Assembly: GCA_963731125.1 (NCBI GenBank)
Contig: CAVSVP010000009.1
Span: forward strand, 852,787-916,786
Reading direction: 5' to 3'
DNA length: 64,000 bases
From: CAVSVP01 sp963731125
GTDB lineage: Bacteria; Pseudomonadota; Gammaproteobacteria; Competibacterales; Competibacteraceae
Made by a program: the position numbers and the translations under genes. Under the pieces are notes generated by a model. It was not told the DNA's origin. It ran no database searches and saw only the letters and a list, made by a program, of their open reading frames with translations. Shown one piece after another: positions 55,226 through 63,903 of this stretch (position 1 is its first letter; every line of letters starts with the position of its first letter).

Positions 55226-55580
55226 TCATAAAAATTTTACCCGTTTAAGAAAGGCTTCGAATCTGCTGGGGCAGTCCCCGAAGGTTTCGAGTGCTTCTTG
55301 AAAATTGCCAACGTTGAATTTGCGTAATAAGCACATCGCTAAACTGCGTAAACAGCCCATGATTTGGGCTTGATTGGAACACTGGGTTTTGATGTGATCC
55401 TCCTGGAAGGTGACATCGCGAATCCAGTTGTCCGATTCCACGTGCCAATGCTGTCGAATGGCGCCAGCCCATTCCATCGCTTGTGCTTTGGAGTGGGGTG
55501 TGAGGACTTGGTTGCTCAGGTAGTAGGCTGTTTCGGAGGAGCTTTTACCCGTCCTTGGGGTAAGCGTTTGGCGCTTGATC
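55226..55580 (-). pseudogene. ISAs1-family transposase, C-terminal part
   Basis: Read on the minus strand from 55580: IKRQTLTPRTGKSSSETAYY, then HWHVESDNWIRDVTFQED (the ISAs1 C-terminal motif near the catalytic Glu) and LRSLAMCLL, stopping at 55226. It continues the frame that breaks off at 59398 after QTLVVIK; the shared CTTGATC is the target duplication of the IS66-like insertion. Confidence 0.82.
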
Positions 55581-55585
55581 GTGTT

Positions 55586-56750
55586 GATTATTCACCATAG
55601 AGAAGGGTGGCAAAGGCTGCATGGTTTGTAGCCGCCTGAGTAATAAACGGAGGCCCCGTTGAAACCAGGAAAGCAGGCTACGTCTGACTTTTTTGATGCG
55701 CCAATGATCTGGATTGCTCTCGGCTTGGGCTTTTTTTCGAGGACCGTTGGATGAGACAAGGCGTCGTGGCGCCCTGCCGTCACACACCAGTACATGGCCA
55801 GTGTCATGATGAGGAGCAGCCGATCGAGGCGATCGGAATCCTGTAGTTGGGTCTCTTCCAGCGCAAAACCGCGACTCTTGAAATCTGAAAAGGTCGGTTC
55901 AATCGCCCAGCGTACCCCATAATCCAACACGGCCGCCCGGCAGGGTGTGCAATCCATCGCGATGATCCACGGTTCGGGATGACCGGCTTCGTGCAACACG
56001 CCGACGTGGGTCGGCACACCCTGTTCAAACAGGTGGACGTTGGGCACATAGCGCTCGCTCACACCAGCGGCCAGATCCCCCGTCGTCTGGACGTCACCGA
56101 CGCCGATATCCACGCTCAGATTACCCTTCAAGCGCAGCCGGTAGTGCCAACCGTGGCGGTGCAGCCAGTCAAACAACGCCGCCGATGGATAACAACGGTC
56201 GGCCAACAACATCACCGCTGCCCCAGTCGGTAGCCACTCGCGTACGCGGTCCAGTAACACCCGCTGCGCCGCAAAACCGATGTTCGCCGCCCCCGCTTCC
56301 ACCCACCAGGCCAACGGCAGCGAGCGATCCCCCACCCGCACGCTAAGCATCAACACCGCAAACCGATCGCCTAAGTCGGTTTGGTCCATGCTCAGCAGCA
56401 CCGTCTGCCCGTGAGCGGCCGCCTCCTCGAGCATCGCGCGGGCAAACGGCTCCAGAATCGCTGCGCTCTCTAGCCGCGGATTCTTTAACAGCCGCCGTAG
56501 CCATTGCTCCCGCATGTCCTGGCGCTCGGTCGCCAACGGCAACACGTTCGCCAATTCCGCCGTATTCGGCGTGCGGACCTCGAGCATCGCCCCTACCGCC
56601 AGCGATAGCTTCTTTACCACCGTCTTACGCAGCTTCGGTAAGGCGTCTTTTAGCCCCCGTTCCACTTCCTCCGCCAATCTTTTGACAGTCCCCATCAGCC
56701 CCTCCTAATTATAGTTGCTTGGTTGCGGTAGTTTATCTCAAAACTGATAG
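55586..56750 (-). mobile_element. IS4-like element in the tip of the IS66-like element (fourth layer)
   Basis: About 1165 bp bounded by GTGTT at 55581-55585 and 56751-56755, probably its target duplication. The terminal inverted repeats are not evident by eye, so the exact ends are uncertain. It holds one DDE transposase gene. Confidence 0.6.
55592..56695 (-). pseudogene. IS4-family transposase with a frameshift at an A7 run
   Basis: A 367-codon open frame starting MGTVKRLAEEVERG (GGAGGGG upstream). Catalytic regions are SMDQTDLGD, LLADRCYPSA and the full YREK motif YGVRWAIEPTFSDFK. After the A7 run at 55731-55737 (minus strand) the frame changes to junk, while another frame carries the expected basic end DHWRIKKVRRSLLSWFQRG. 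Either a one-base slip has broken it, or slippage at A7 makes the full protein. Confidence 0.8.
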
Positions 56751-56869
56751 GTGTTAAGCCTTCCGATAAAACTGCTTGACAAACCAAATTTTCTGCTTAA
56801 GATGCGCATCCCTTAGACGACGAGAGAGCCTGTTCTGGCATATGAAGATCTAGCGAATGGGTATCAACG
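56751..56869. other. Left end of the IS66-like element
   Basis: About 120 bases from the GTGTTAAGCC end to the transposase start. It includes the terminal repeat and probably the promoter. No gene. Confidence 0.5.
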
Positions 56870-58546
56870 GTGACGAAAGAGCCGGAGAAGGTCAAGTTAA
56901 CCCAAGCCGAAGGGGAAGCGTTGCTTAGGCGGATCCACGCCAGTGATTTGGTGGAGGAGGACCGCCGGGTGCTGGAACGGCTGATCCAGATGTATTTTTG
57001 GCTGCTGTTTGCGGTGCAAGAAGCGAAGCTGCGCATGAAACGGCTGCGGGGGCTGTTGTTTGGCAGAGCCGCGCCGGCATCGGCCGAGGGGGCGGCGAAG
57101 GAACCGCCGGGCAATGACCCGCAAGCGCCCGAGGCCGCGGTGGCGGCGGCGGATAAACCGGCGGCGGCGGCGGCGGAACCGGTGCCGGAGGTAGAGGAGC
57201 GCGATGCGGCGGGGCGGCGCAAGCGCGGTGGCGGAAAACGCCCGGGGCAGGGGCGCCATTCGGCTGATGCCTATCCGGGAGCCGAGCGGGTGTTGTGCCA
57301 ACTGGAGGAAGCCTGGCAAGCGGGTCAACGGTGTCCGGCGTGTGGTCGCGGGACGTTATATCGGTTGCCGCCCGGGGTGGAGATCCGCCTGGACGGGAAT
57401 GGTTTTTTGACGGCGCTCTGCTACGCGTTGGAGAAGGTACGCTGTTCGGCGTGTGGGCAGGTGACGACGGCGGCGTTACCGGCGACGGCGGGGGACGAGA
57501 AGTACAGTGCCCGGGCGCGGGCGGTGCTGGCGTTGGGACGCTATTATCTGGGGCTGCCATTTTATCGACTGGAAGGGTATCAGCAGCTAGTAGGCGTACC
57601 GGTGGCGGACGCCACCCAGTGGGATCAGGTCGAGCGGGTGGCCGGCTGCGCGTGGCCGGTGTTCAACGAGCTGGTCTACCAGGCGGCGCAGGCGGAGCGA
57701 CTGCATGAAGATGACACGCCCGTGCGGGTGTTGTCGCTGATCCAAGAGAACGCCACGGCGGAACCCGGCGAGCGCCGGGGGATGGATACCACGGGCGTGG
57801 TGGCGACGGTGGGCGAACAGGAAATTTGGCGGTACTTTAGCGGCCGCGCCAACGCCGGGGAGAACGCCGGGGCGGTGATGCAATTACGCGAGCCGGACGC
57901 TGGGGAGCTGATCCTGATGTCGGATGCGTTGAGCGCCAATCACCTGGAGCCCTCACCCCGTGCTGAGGTGATCGCGTGTTTTTGCCTAGCCCACGGGCTG
58001 CGCCAATTCAGCGACATCGCCGCGGTGTTTCCCGAACCGTGCCGTTACGTGCTGGAGACGTTAGCGGCCGTGTTCGAACATGAGCGTCTTAGCCGGGCGC
58101 GCCGCCTCAGTGCCGAAGACCGCTTGCGCTACCATCAACAGCACAGCGAGCCGCTGCGGCACGCCCTGCACCCCTGGCTGGAACAGCAGTTCACGGAGCG
58201 GGAGGTGGAACCCAACAGCAGTCTGGGTAAGGCCTTGCGCTATTTGCGGGCGCATTGGACAGAGCTGACGCAATTTCTGCGGGTCAGCGGCGCACCGCTC
58301 GACAACCATGGCGTCGAACGTGCCCTGAAGCTGATGCTTCGCCAGCGCAAGAACAGCTGGTTCTTTGCTACCCCCTACCGTGCCAGTGTGGCCAGCGTGT
58401 TGAGCAGCGTCATCGCCACGGCCAGGCAGGCCGGGGTCAATGTGCTGACCTACCTGGTGGCCCTGCAGCAGCATCACCGCGAGGTCATGCAACGTCCCGC
58501 GCAGTGGCTGCCCTGGAATTATCACGTTAACCTGGCCACGTGCTAG
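56870..58546 (+). CDS. tnpC: IS66-family transposase (TnpC), on the opposite strand to tnpAB
   Basis: A 558-residue transposase starting with GTG. The N-terminal coil (LERLIQMYFWLLFAVQEAKL) is followed by an Ala/Pro-rich linker (about 65-105) and a zinc ribbon (CPACGRG and CSACG). The DDE core has HEDDTPVRVL, LMSDALSANH and DNHGVERALKLMLRQRKNSW. The frame is intact. The unusual feature is orientation: it converges on tnpB, the stops overlapping by four bases, whereas IS66 genes normally run the same way. Confidence 0.9.
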   Translation: MTKEPEKVKLTQAEGEALLRRIHASDLVEEDRRVLERLIQMYFWLLFAVQEAKLRMKRLRGLLFGRAAPASAEGAAKEPPGNDPQAPEAAVAAADKPAAAAAEPVPEVEERDAAGRRKRGGGKRPGQGRHSADAYPGAERVLCQLEEAWQAGQRCPACGRGTLYRLPPGVEIRLDGNGFLTALCYALEKVRCSACGQVTTAALPATAGDEKYSARARAVLALGRYYLGLPFYRLEGYQQLVGVPVADATQWDQVERVAGCAWPVFNELVYQAAQAERLHEDDTPVRVLSLIQENATAEPGERRGMDTTGVVATVGEQEIWRYFSGRANAGENAGAVMQLREPDAGELILMSDALSANHLEPSPRAEVIACFCLAHGLRQFSDIAAVFPEPCRYVLETLAAVFEHERLSRARRLSAEDRLRYHQQHSEPLRHALHPWLEQQFTEREVEPNSSLGKALRYLRAHWTELTQFLRVSGAPLDNHGVERALKLMLRQRKNSWFFATPYRASVASVLSSVIATARQAGVNVLTYLVALQQHHREVMQRPAQWLPWNYHVNLATC

Positions 58547-58893
58547 GCCACCCGGCGCCAGTCCTCAGCCATCGCGGCCTGCGCTGGCAAGCCATTCCAG
58601 AGCAGGATAGGCAGCTCCCGCGCCGAGAGCCGGTAGGTGGGGTTCGCGGCGCTGGGCCACCACGGCAGCCGCCCCTGAGACAAGCGCTTGGTGCATAACC
58701 AAAACCCCTGCCCGTCGTAGCATAGAATTTTTAGCCCGGTTCCGGCGCGGTTGCGAAACACATAGACCGCGCCGTCCAGGGGATTATGGGCCAGGGCACG
58801 CCGGCACAAGCCGCCGAGGCCATCGATACCTTGGCGAAAATCCACCGGTTCGACCGCCACGAAGATGCGACTCTGGGGGGTTAGCTGCAGCAT
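58543..58893 (-). CDS. tnpB: IS66 accessory protein TnpB
   Basis: A 116-residue protein with the TnpB signature VDFRQGIDGLGGL near the N-terminus, then GAVYVFRNRAGTGLKILCYDGQGFWLCTKRL (core FRNRAGTGLKIL). ATG at 58893 has GGAGGG upstream and overlaps the tnpA end by 13 bases. TnpB is needed for IS66 transposition; its exact role is unclear. It reads toward tnpC. Confidence 0.9.
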   Translation of the reverse strand: MLQLTPQSRIFVAVEPVDFRQGIDGLGGLCRRALAHNPLDGAVYVFRNRAGTGLKILCYDGQGFWLCTKRLSQGRLPWWPSAANPTYRLSARELPILLWNGLPAQAAMAEDWRRVA

Positions 58894-59306
58894 CGCCCGC
58901 CCTCCATAAACACCCGCACCAGCTCGCCGAGTTCGCCCGCCGTAGCACCGCAAAGGCGCATGCGCCACCCGTCAGGCCGCTCCAGTTCCACCTGTGGGCC
59001 GCTTGACTCACCGTTTGCACCCGGTCCCGCGGGGGTTACCTCGATAAACTGGGGATCGCTCCCCGGCGCCGGGGTCGGTACCTGGGTTTGCTGGGCCAGC
59101 CGGCGGTTTTTCAAGTCTGTGGCGCTGAGGCCCAGCGCTCTAGCCACCTGGCCATTCGGCAACACCTCACTCAACGCCACCGCCTGATCCCACAGCGGTG
59201 CCGGTATCCGTTCGTGCCGATGGGCACGATGCCGGCGCCAGTGCCTAAACCGTTCGGCCAGTTCGGCCAAGGCCTGCTCAGCTTGGGAGACCGTCTTTAT
59301 CGCCAT
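58881..59306 (-). CDS. tnpA: IS66 accessory protein TnpA
   Basis: A 141-residue protein with a helix-turn-helix, here VLPNGQVARALGLSATDLKNR (core VARALGLSATDLK, about 50-62). ATG at 59306 has GAGG seven bases before it and gives MAIKTVSQAEQALAEL; an open frame to 59366 is not needed. It lies just inside the right end of the element and is followed by tnpB. Confidence 0.83.
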   Translation of the reverse strand: MAIKTVSQAEQALAELAERFRHWRRHRAHRHERIPAPLWDQAVALSEVLPNGQVARALGLSATDLKNRRLAQQTQVPTPAPGSDPQFIEVTPAGPGANGESSGPQVELERPDGWRMRLCGATAGELGELVRVFMEGGRCCS

Positions 59307-59397
59307 CTGCACCTCTTCTTTATATACCGTTACCAGTTCAGTGCATACCTTAATTGGCGATGCCACGCCGGGTCACGCAGGCTTATCGGAAGGACAC

Positions 59398-59448
59398 CTT
59401 GATCACTACCAAGGTTTGTAGCCCACTGTCACCCCAGCGCTGGGCTAA
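59398..59448 (-). pseudogene. ISAs1 transposase, middle fragment between two insertions
   Basis: Fifty-one bases read on the minus strand as AQRWGDSGLQTLVVIK. It joins HL (before the IS5 copy, at 60333) to RQTLTPR (after the IS66-like copy, at 55580). Matching the ISAs1 family here is what proves that both elements landed in the same gene. Confidence 0.8.
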
Positions 59449-60332
59449 GAGGGTGTGTGAAAAGTTTCGATCATCGACTATACTCTAGAGACATGACGTT
59501 GTATCCAGTGTATTGAGAGGTCTGTGATGGTGATGAAGCGCGCCCCCTATCCTAGTGATCTGACGACTCGCCAATGGCAATTGATAGAACCGCTCTTGCC
59601 TGCGCCGAAGCCGGGAGGACGCGCACGGGAGGTGGACCTGCGGGAGGTGGTCAACGGGATATGCTACATGAGTCGCAGTGGCTGTGCGTGGCGGATGTTG
59701 CCGCATGATTTGCCGCCGTGGGGGACGGTGCATTGGTATTATCGGCAGTGGCGATTAGACGGCACCTGGGAAAAGCTTCACGAGGTGTTACGTGAGAAGG
59801 TGCGCACGCGCGGGTCGCGAGGCGACCCCGAGTGCGGCGATCATCGATAGTCAACGCGTCAAGACGACGGAAAAAGGGGGGTCTGCGGTTATGATGCCGG
59901 TAAAAACGTCAAGGGACGCAAGCGCCACATTGTCGTAGACACGCTGGGGCTATTGCTGGCGGTGGTGGTGCACTCGGCGGGGATTCAAGACCGCGATGGA
60001 GCACGCCTGGTGCTGGCGACCTTGCTGGGTCGGTTTCCTCGCTTGGAGCGCATTTGGGCCGATAGTAACTATTCGGGCGGGTTTGTCGAGTGGGTGCGTG
60101 CCTTTGGTGGTTGGATACTGGACATTGTCAGGCGGCCGGCGAATCAAACCGGCTTCGTCCTGCTGCCGCGCCGGTGGGTGGTGGAGCGAACGTTTGCCTG
60201 GTTGGGTCGGTACCGACGATTGAGCAAGGACTATGAGGCGTTGACCACCTCCAGTGAGACGATGATCCGGATCGCGATGATCCAGCTCATGCTACGCCGA
60301 CTCGCGCCCCCATAGCCTTCTCACACACCCTC
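59449..60332 (+). mobile_element. IS5-family element in ISAs1 (third layer)
   Basis: An 884-bp element with ends GAGGGTGTGTGAAAAG and GAGGGTGTGTGAGAAG (complement), one mismatch in 16. The target TAA is duplicated at 59446-59448 and 60333-60335. Short TNA-type targets and GAG ends fit IS5 (IS1031/IS427 side). Confidence 0.88.
59527..60315 (+). pseudogene. IS5-family transposase spread over three frames
   Basis: The first frame carries LTTRQWQLIEPLLPAPKPGG and CAWRMLPHDLPPWGTVHWYY, and stops at 59850. A middle frame from about 59816 reads REATPSAAIIDSQRVKTTEK (first Asp). After A5G6 at 59876-59881 the third stretch gives VCGYDAGKNVKGRKRHIVVD, ADSNYSGG and RRWVVERTFAWLGRYRRLSK. The second shift is at a slippery run and could be programmed as in relatives; the first looks like a mutation. 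Confidence 0.82.
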
Positions 60333-61183
60333 TAAGTGCAACGGGCTCAGGGAAAAGCATTGTGCCTCGCGGAAGGTGATTCGACCATGGCCTTTATCCG
60401 CCTCCTCATGACCGCTCAGGGGCACCGCGGTGGCGACTAAGTGCTGGCATTGTTTGAACAGAATGGGCTGATTTTCTTGATCTGAATCACATACTGGCCG
60501 CCGGCTTGATGAATTTGCGCTGTCGTTTTGGGATTACAGTGATGTGCATCCAAGGTCACTTTGCGGGACTCCAACTGGGTGTGCTTCAGCAAGTGACGTA
60601 CCACCGCAATTTCGCTGGCTTTACTGCCCTTCATCGGCGCTTGCGCCAACAGGGTTCGGCTCTGATGACTCACCGCCAAGACCACCGACTGTTTATCGCC
60701 TCCACCGAGAGTGCCTCTTAACACCTTGCCATCGATCGCCACCCATTCTTGAGTCGCGCTCAACTCAACCCGCAGCCCAAAATGCTGCTCTATCAGCGTG
60801 TTCAGGGCCTGCCAGTCCAAGCAGGCTAACAGACGCGGTAAGTGGGCGCGAGAAATCGCTTGTGCCTTGGGTTGCTGCGTCATCTCGCGTAACCAGTGAA
60901 GGCGGTTGTGAATATAACGATACCGACTCGATACCTTCGAACGCCCATTCAATATCGCTAACACCACCGCTGCCACCACGAACCCCAGGGCGTGGCGCTT
61001 CCCGCGATTATCCCGCCCATCGGGGAATTCCCTGAGCGCTTCGACAAAACTACGGACCTCGGCATCGGAATACGTTACCTGAGAGGCTGTTGGAAAATAC
61101 CCTGGCGCGCAAGCTAATGCGTTGATTTAAAATGCTCCGAAATCGTTCGATCAGGGGTTTTCCAACAGCCTCTGAGCGCTCAT
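60333..61183 (-). pseudogene. ISAs1-family transposase, N-terminal part with an 88-bp insert
   Basis: ATG at 61183 gives M-S-A-Q, then the MITE-like element intervenes, and the gene resumes as VTYSDAEVRSFVEALREFPD and GKRHALGFVVAAVV. The DDE part starts VAIDGKVLRGTLGGGDKQSV and VTLDAHHCNPKTT. A missing base near 60475 shifts the frame at YVIQIKENQPILF; after it SGHEEADKGHGRITFREA continues to 60333, where the IS5 copy lies. AAAAGGAG precedes the start. Confidence 0.83.
61084..61171. mobile_element. 88-bp MITE-like element in the ISAs1 transposase start
   Basis: AGGCTGTTGGAAAA at 61084-61097 is perfectly repeated inverted at 61158-61171, and CTGAG flanks it at 61079-61083 and 61172-61176. It has no gene. 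Deleting it with one CTGAG joins codon 4 of the ISAs1 transposase to codon 5 in frame. It is non-autonomous; the transposase that moved it is not identified. Confidence 0.82.
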
Positions 61184-61278
61184 GGGGGTTCTCCTTTTAA
61201 AACTCAATATCGGTTTGCTACCTTAACTATTATTGAATTTCCTACGTTTTTTTATGAGAAAGCCCTGCTCCAGCATGT

Positions 61279-61426
61279 CTTCCGTCTCGATCGCGAACGC
61301 CCCCACACCCTCGACGGCTTTCAGGTCCGCCTGACCGCCAAAATAGCCCTGCATAATGGCTGCATCTGGCTCAATCAGCGACTCGGCCGTGCCCCGCTGG
61401 CTTTCGCTGATCTGGTGGCGTGGTAG
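61279..61426 (+). pseudogene. IS982-family transposase, C-terminal part
   Basis: After the target copy CTCCAGCATGT the frame goes on FRLDRERPHTLDGFQVRLTA, then KIALHNGCIWLNQRLGR, and stops at 61424-61426. Joined to CLQHV at 55215 it rebuilds the typical IS982 C-terminus. This small piece shows that 55216-61267 is one insertion. Confidence 0.82.
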
Positions 61427-61487
61427 CATGCCAGGATCTCACACCAAGCGTTAAACTATGATCTTTCTGCACAGGAGAGTCGCTGTC

Positions 61488-61853
61488 GTGCCTAAACTTA
61501 TCGAACAACCCACGTTGATCAAAGCAGTCGGCAATAAGCCAAAACAAATCGAGGAGTACATCGGGCGGATTAACTCAGGACACGAGCGGATTAGCGTTGC
61601 GCACATGACGTCGCCTGCCGGTTGGCAGGAGCCAGGACAAAAACCTGAATTTGAAGAGATCACGGTGGTGCTCAACGGACTGTTACGTGTCGAATACGAA
61701 GGCGGCATGCTTGACGTTCGAGCAGGCCAGGCAGTCGTGGCAAAACCCGGAGAATGGATTCGCTACAGCACGCCGGAGCATAACGGCGCGGAATATATCG
61801 CAGTGTGCTTGCCGGCCTTCTCGCCGGACACGGTACATCGTGACGCCGAATAA
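61488..61853 (+). CDS. Small cupin-domain protein
   Basis: A 121-residue single-domain cupin. PEFEEITVVLNGLLRVEYEGG and the second motif VVAKPGEWIRYSTPE are present, but the usual HxH metal pair of motif 1 is not (EFEEITVV has acidic residues instead), so metal binding is uncertain. GTG at 61488 with AGGAGA upstream is preferred; an ATG at 61458 lies only a few bases from the IS982 end. It seems intact and may once have been closer to the GNAT gene. Confidence 0.75.
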   Translation: MPKLIEQPTLIKAVGNKPKQIEEYIGRINSGHERISVAHMTSPAGWQEPGQKPEFEEITVVLNGLLRVEYEGGMLDVRAGQAVVAKPGEWIRYSTPEHNGAEYIAVCLPAFSPDTVHRDAE

Positions 61854-62114
61854 GAACCCTTAGCGGTTTTTTTAGGAAGACCTTACTCGATCGGCTTTTG
61901 GTAGGTTCTGATGCGGGATCTATGCTGCCATTGACGATGGTTTTGGTAAGCCTAGCCAGTAAGGACAAATCAGAGGGTGCGCATAGTCATGGATGTCATG
62001 CTTAAATTAATGGGTATTCTCTGCCTGGTTTTTACAAAAATTTACAATAATTTATTAACATTTACTATAATTTAGGAGTTACGCAGTTGGAGTGTTTTAG
62101 TGTAAAACAACGCC
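61854..62114. other. Intergenic region left of the IS701-like copy
   Basis: About 260 bases, AT-rich toward the right with several TTTA/TTAT stretches just before the IS701-like transposase, probably the left end and promoter of that element. The terminal repeat could not be fixed because the other end is lost. Confidence 0.45.
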
Positions 62115-63060
62115 ATGAATCCTCCCAAAGTTCGTGACCGAGCTTACATTGATTTTCTGATTGCCACGCCGAAGGCGTGCAGCGGGATGGAAGCGGCGCG
62201 GGTGAGTGCGGTCGAGACATCGCCGCCAGCGCATGAGGCCTTCACTCGCTTGCTGCATTGCCTGGAACCTGAGGCCGAGACGCTGTGGCCGGAGGCGGCG
62301 AGCCAGGTCGAGCGTCATCAGGGCATTCTGGTGCTCGACGATGCGACGCTGGATAAGCCGTATGCGAAGAAAATTGAGCTGGTCAGCCGCCACTGGTCGG
62401 GCAAGCACCACGCGGTGGTGGATGGGATCGATGGGATCACGCTGCTGTGGAGCGAGGGGGATCGTCATGTCCCGGTGGACTACCGGGTGTACGACAAGAG
62501 CGGTGAGCAGCTGACTAAGAACGACCATTTTCAGGCGATGCTCACCACGGCGCGCGAGCGCGGCTTTACGCCTGAGTGCGTGGTCTTTGACAGCTGGTAC
62601 GGGAGTCTCGAGAACCTGAAGCTGATCAACGGCTTCGGCTGGGTGTGGCTGACGCGGCTGAAGGCCAACCGGCTGGTCTCCACCCCGATCGCCGTGGGCT
62701 GTGCCCGGTAGCGCGGGTGGCGACCCCGGCTGAAGGCAGCCTCGTCCCTCTGACAGGCTATGGCTTGATCCGCCTGTTCACGATCGTCACCCCAGACGGT
62801 GACAGTGAATGGTGGGCGACCAACGACCTGCCGATGTGCCCGCTGACGCGGGTGCGCTTCGCCAGCTACGCCTGGAGCATTGAGCATTATCATCGAGGTC
62901 TCAAGCAGTTCTGTGGTGTTGCGCGCGCTCAGGTGCGCGCCGCCCGCGCCCAGCACAATCACATCGGCTTGGCCTTGCGGGCGTTGTTGCGCTTGGAGTC
63001 GCACTGCTATCACAGTGGCATCAGTTGGTTCGAGGCCAAGCACGCGATCATCCGCGATGC
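62115..63060 (+). pseudogene. IS701-family transposase, frameshifted and cut at its 3' end
   Basis: The first frame (62115-62711) has LLHCLEPEAETLWPEAAS, ILVLDDATLDKPYAKKIEL (first Asp) and VVFDSWYGSLENLKLI (second Asp), stopping at 62711. A second frame takes over near 62680 and reads PVARVATPAEGSLVPLTGYG, SYAWSIEHYHRGLKQFCGVA (Glu) and HNHIGLALRALLRLE. The family similarity fades at HAIIRDA near 63060, where ISKra4-like sequence begins in the same frame. Confidence 0.82.
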
Positions 63061-63760
63061 CTGGCGTGAACCGAAGTTGTTCATCGTGTATGAGGTAAAC
63101 TCCGAAGGCAAGTTGGAGAAGCCTTTTGCGCCCCTGATCGACGGGAGCTTGCACGGGCCGGATGCATTGTTCCAGTTACTTCAGGGATACCTGAGGAGCT
63201 TGGCGATCGAAACAGCCGATCAAGTGGTGTTCGTCGCCGATGGCGCGCACTGGATTTGGAATCGGGTACCGGGGTTGATCAAGGCGTTGGGCCTGAATCC
63301 CAAGCAGATCCATGAAGTGATTGACTTCTATCTTGCGGTGGAACATTTGGGCAAGGTGGCGGCGTTGCGCACGGGCGAGTCTGCGAAGCAACGCAAAGCC
63401 TGGGTCCGCCGGCATCGGCGGTTGCTACTCAAAGGGCAGAGCGAGCAGGTGGTGGAGGCGGTGCGGGCCCGTTGCCGGGGACGGCACAGTAAAGCCATCA
63501 CCACCGAACGCAACTACTTTGTCCGTAATCAACACCGGATCGCCTACCCTAAACTGAAAGCCTTGCAGTTACCCATCGGCAGTGGCGCCGTGGAAAGTGC
63601 GGTTCGTCGAGTTGTCAATCTGCGGCTGAAGGGACCGGGCATCTTTTGGCATCGGGAAAACGCTGAGAAGATGCTCATGTTACGGGCCTACTACAAAGCC
63701 GGGCGGTGGAATCTGTTGAAACGTATGGCAAATTCTCACCTCTCGCTCTTGACTACTTGA
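63061..63760 (+). pseudogene. ISKra4-like transposase, C-terminal part, fused in frame to the IS701 remnant
   Basis: From WREPKLFIVYEVNSEGK onward the frame resembles ISKra4-family transposases: LIDGSLHGPDALFQLL, VVFVADGAHWIWNRVPGL, EVIDFYLAVEHLGKVA, and the signature PIGSGAVESAVRRVVNLRLKG followed by RAYYKAGRWN. The stop at 63758-63760 is the natural one. Roughly the first half of the usual protein is missing, replaced by IS701 sequence. Confidence 0.75.
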
Positions 63761-63903
63761 CCGGGAAAATGGGAATGCGCCCTTGTTCAACTTAATTTTG
63801 CTAGACTCCTTAGACGGATAAGGGAGCTTAATTGGCGAAGTTATTTTGACGAAAGTATTGACAACAATAGTTCGGACAGTTTTGAGCATATAAAAAAAAG
63901 AAT

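Larger units (their letters stand above)
55581..59397. mobile_element. IS66-like element in ISAs1, with an IS4-like copy at its left tip (third layer)
   Basis: The target CTTGATC is duplicated at 55574-55580 and 59398-59404 (7 bp; IS66 usually makes 8). The left end GTGTTAAGCCTTCCGATAA (from 56751) and right end complement GTGTCCTTCCGATAAGCC share CCTTCCGATAA and a GTGT start. GTGTT also occurs at 55581-55585, so the IS4-like element seems to have split the tip. The net size is about 2.65 kb. It carries tnpA, tnpB and a large transposase. Confidence 0.75.
55216..61267 (-). mobile_element. ISAs1-family element inside IS982, itself hit three times (second layer)
   Basis: The ends CACGGCTTTCTCATAAAA (55216) and CAGGGCTTTCTCATAAAA (complement, ending 61267) match at 17 of 18 positions. 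An 11-bp duplication CTCCAGCATGT flanks it. Subtracting the IS66-like, IS5-family and MITE-like insertions leaves about 1250 bp, a normal ISAs1 size, and the transposase reads through the joins (apart from one single-base deletion near 60475). Confidence 0.85.
54359..61451 (+). mobile_element. IS982-family element, split by nested insertions (outermost layer)
   Basis: The ends are ACGCTTGGTGTGAG at 54359 and its complement ending at 61451, identical over 14 bases, flanked by TAAA at 54355-54358 and 61452-61455. Removing the inner ISAs1 layer with one target copy leaves about 1030 bp, the normal IS982 size. The transposase halves at 54437-55215 and 61279-61426 then join in frame. Confidence 0.85.

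Noticed and set aside
56925..57560. 211-codon proline-rich minus-strand frame in the IS66-like element
   Set aside because: It is the complement of the Ala/Pro linker and zinc ribbon of TnpC; low-complexity antisense.
62531..63154. 207-codon minus-strand frame opposite the IS701 remnant
   Set aside because: Antisense to clear transposase sequence on the plus strand.
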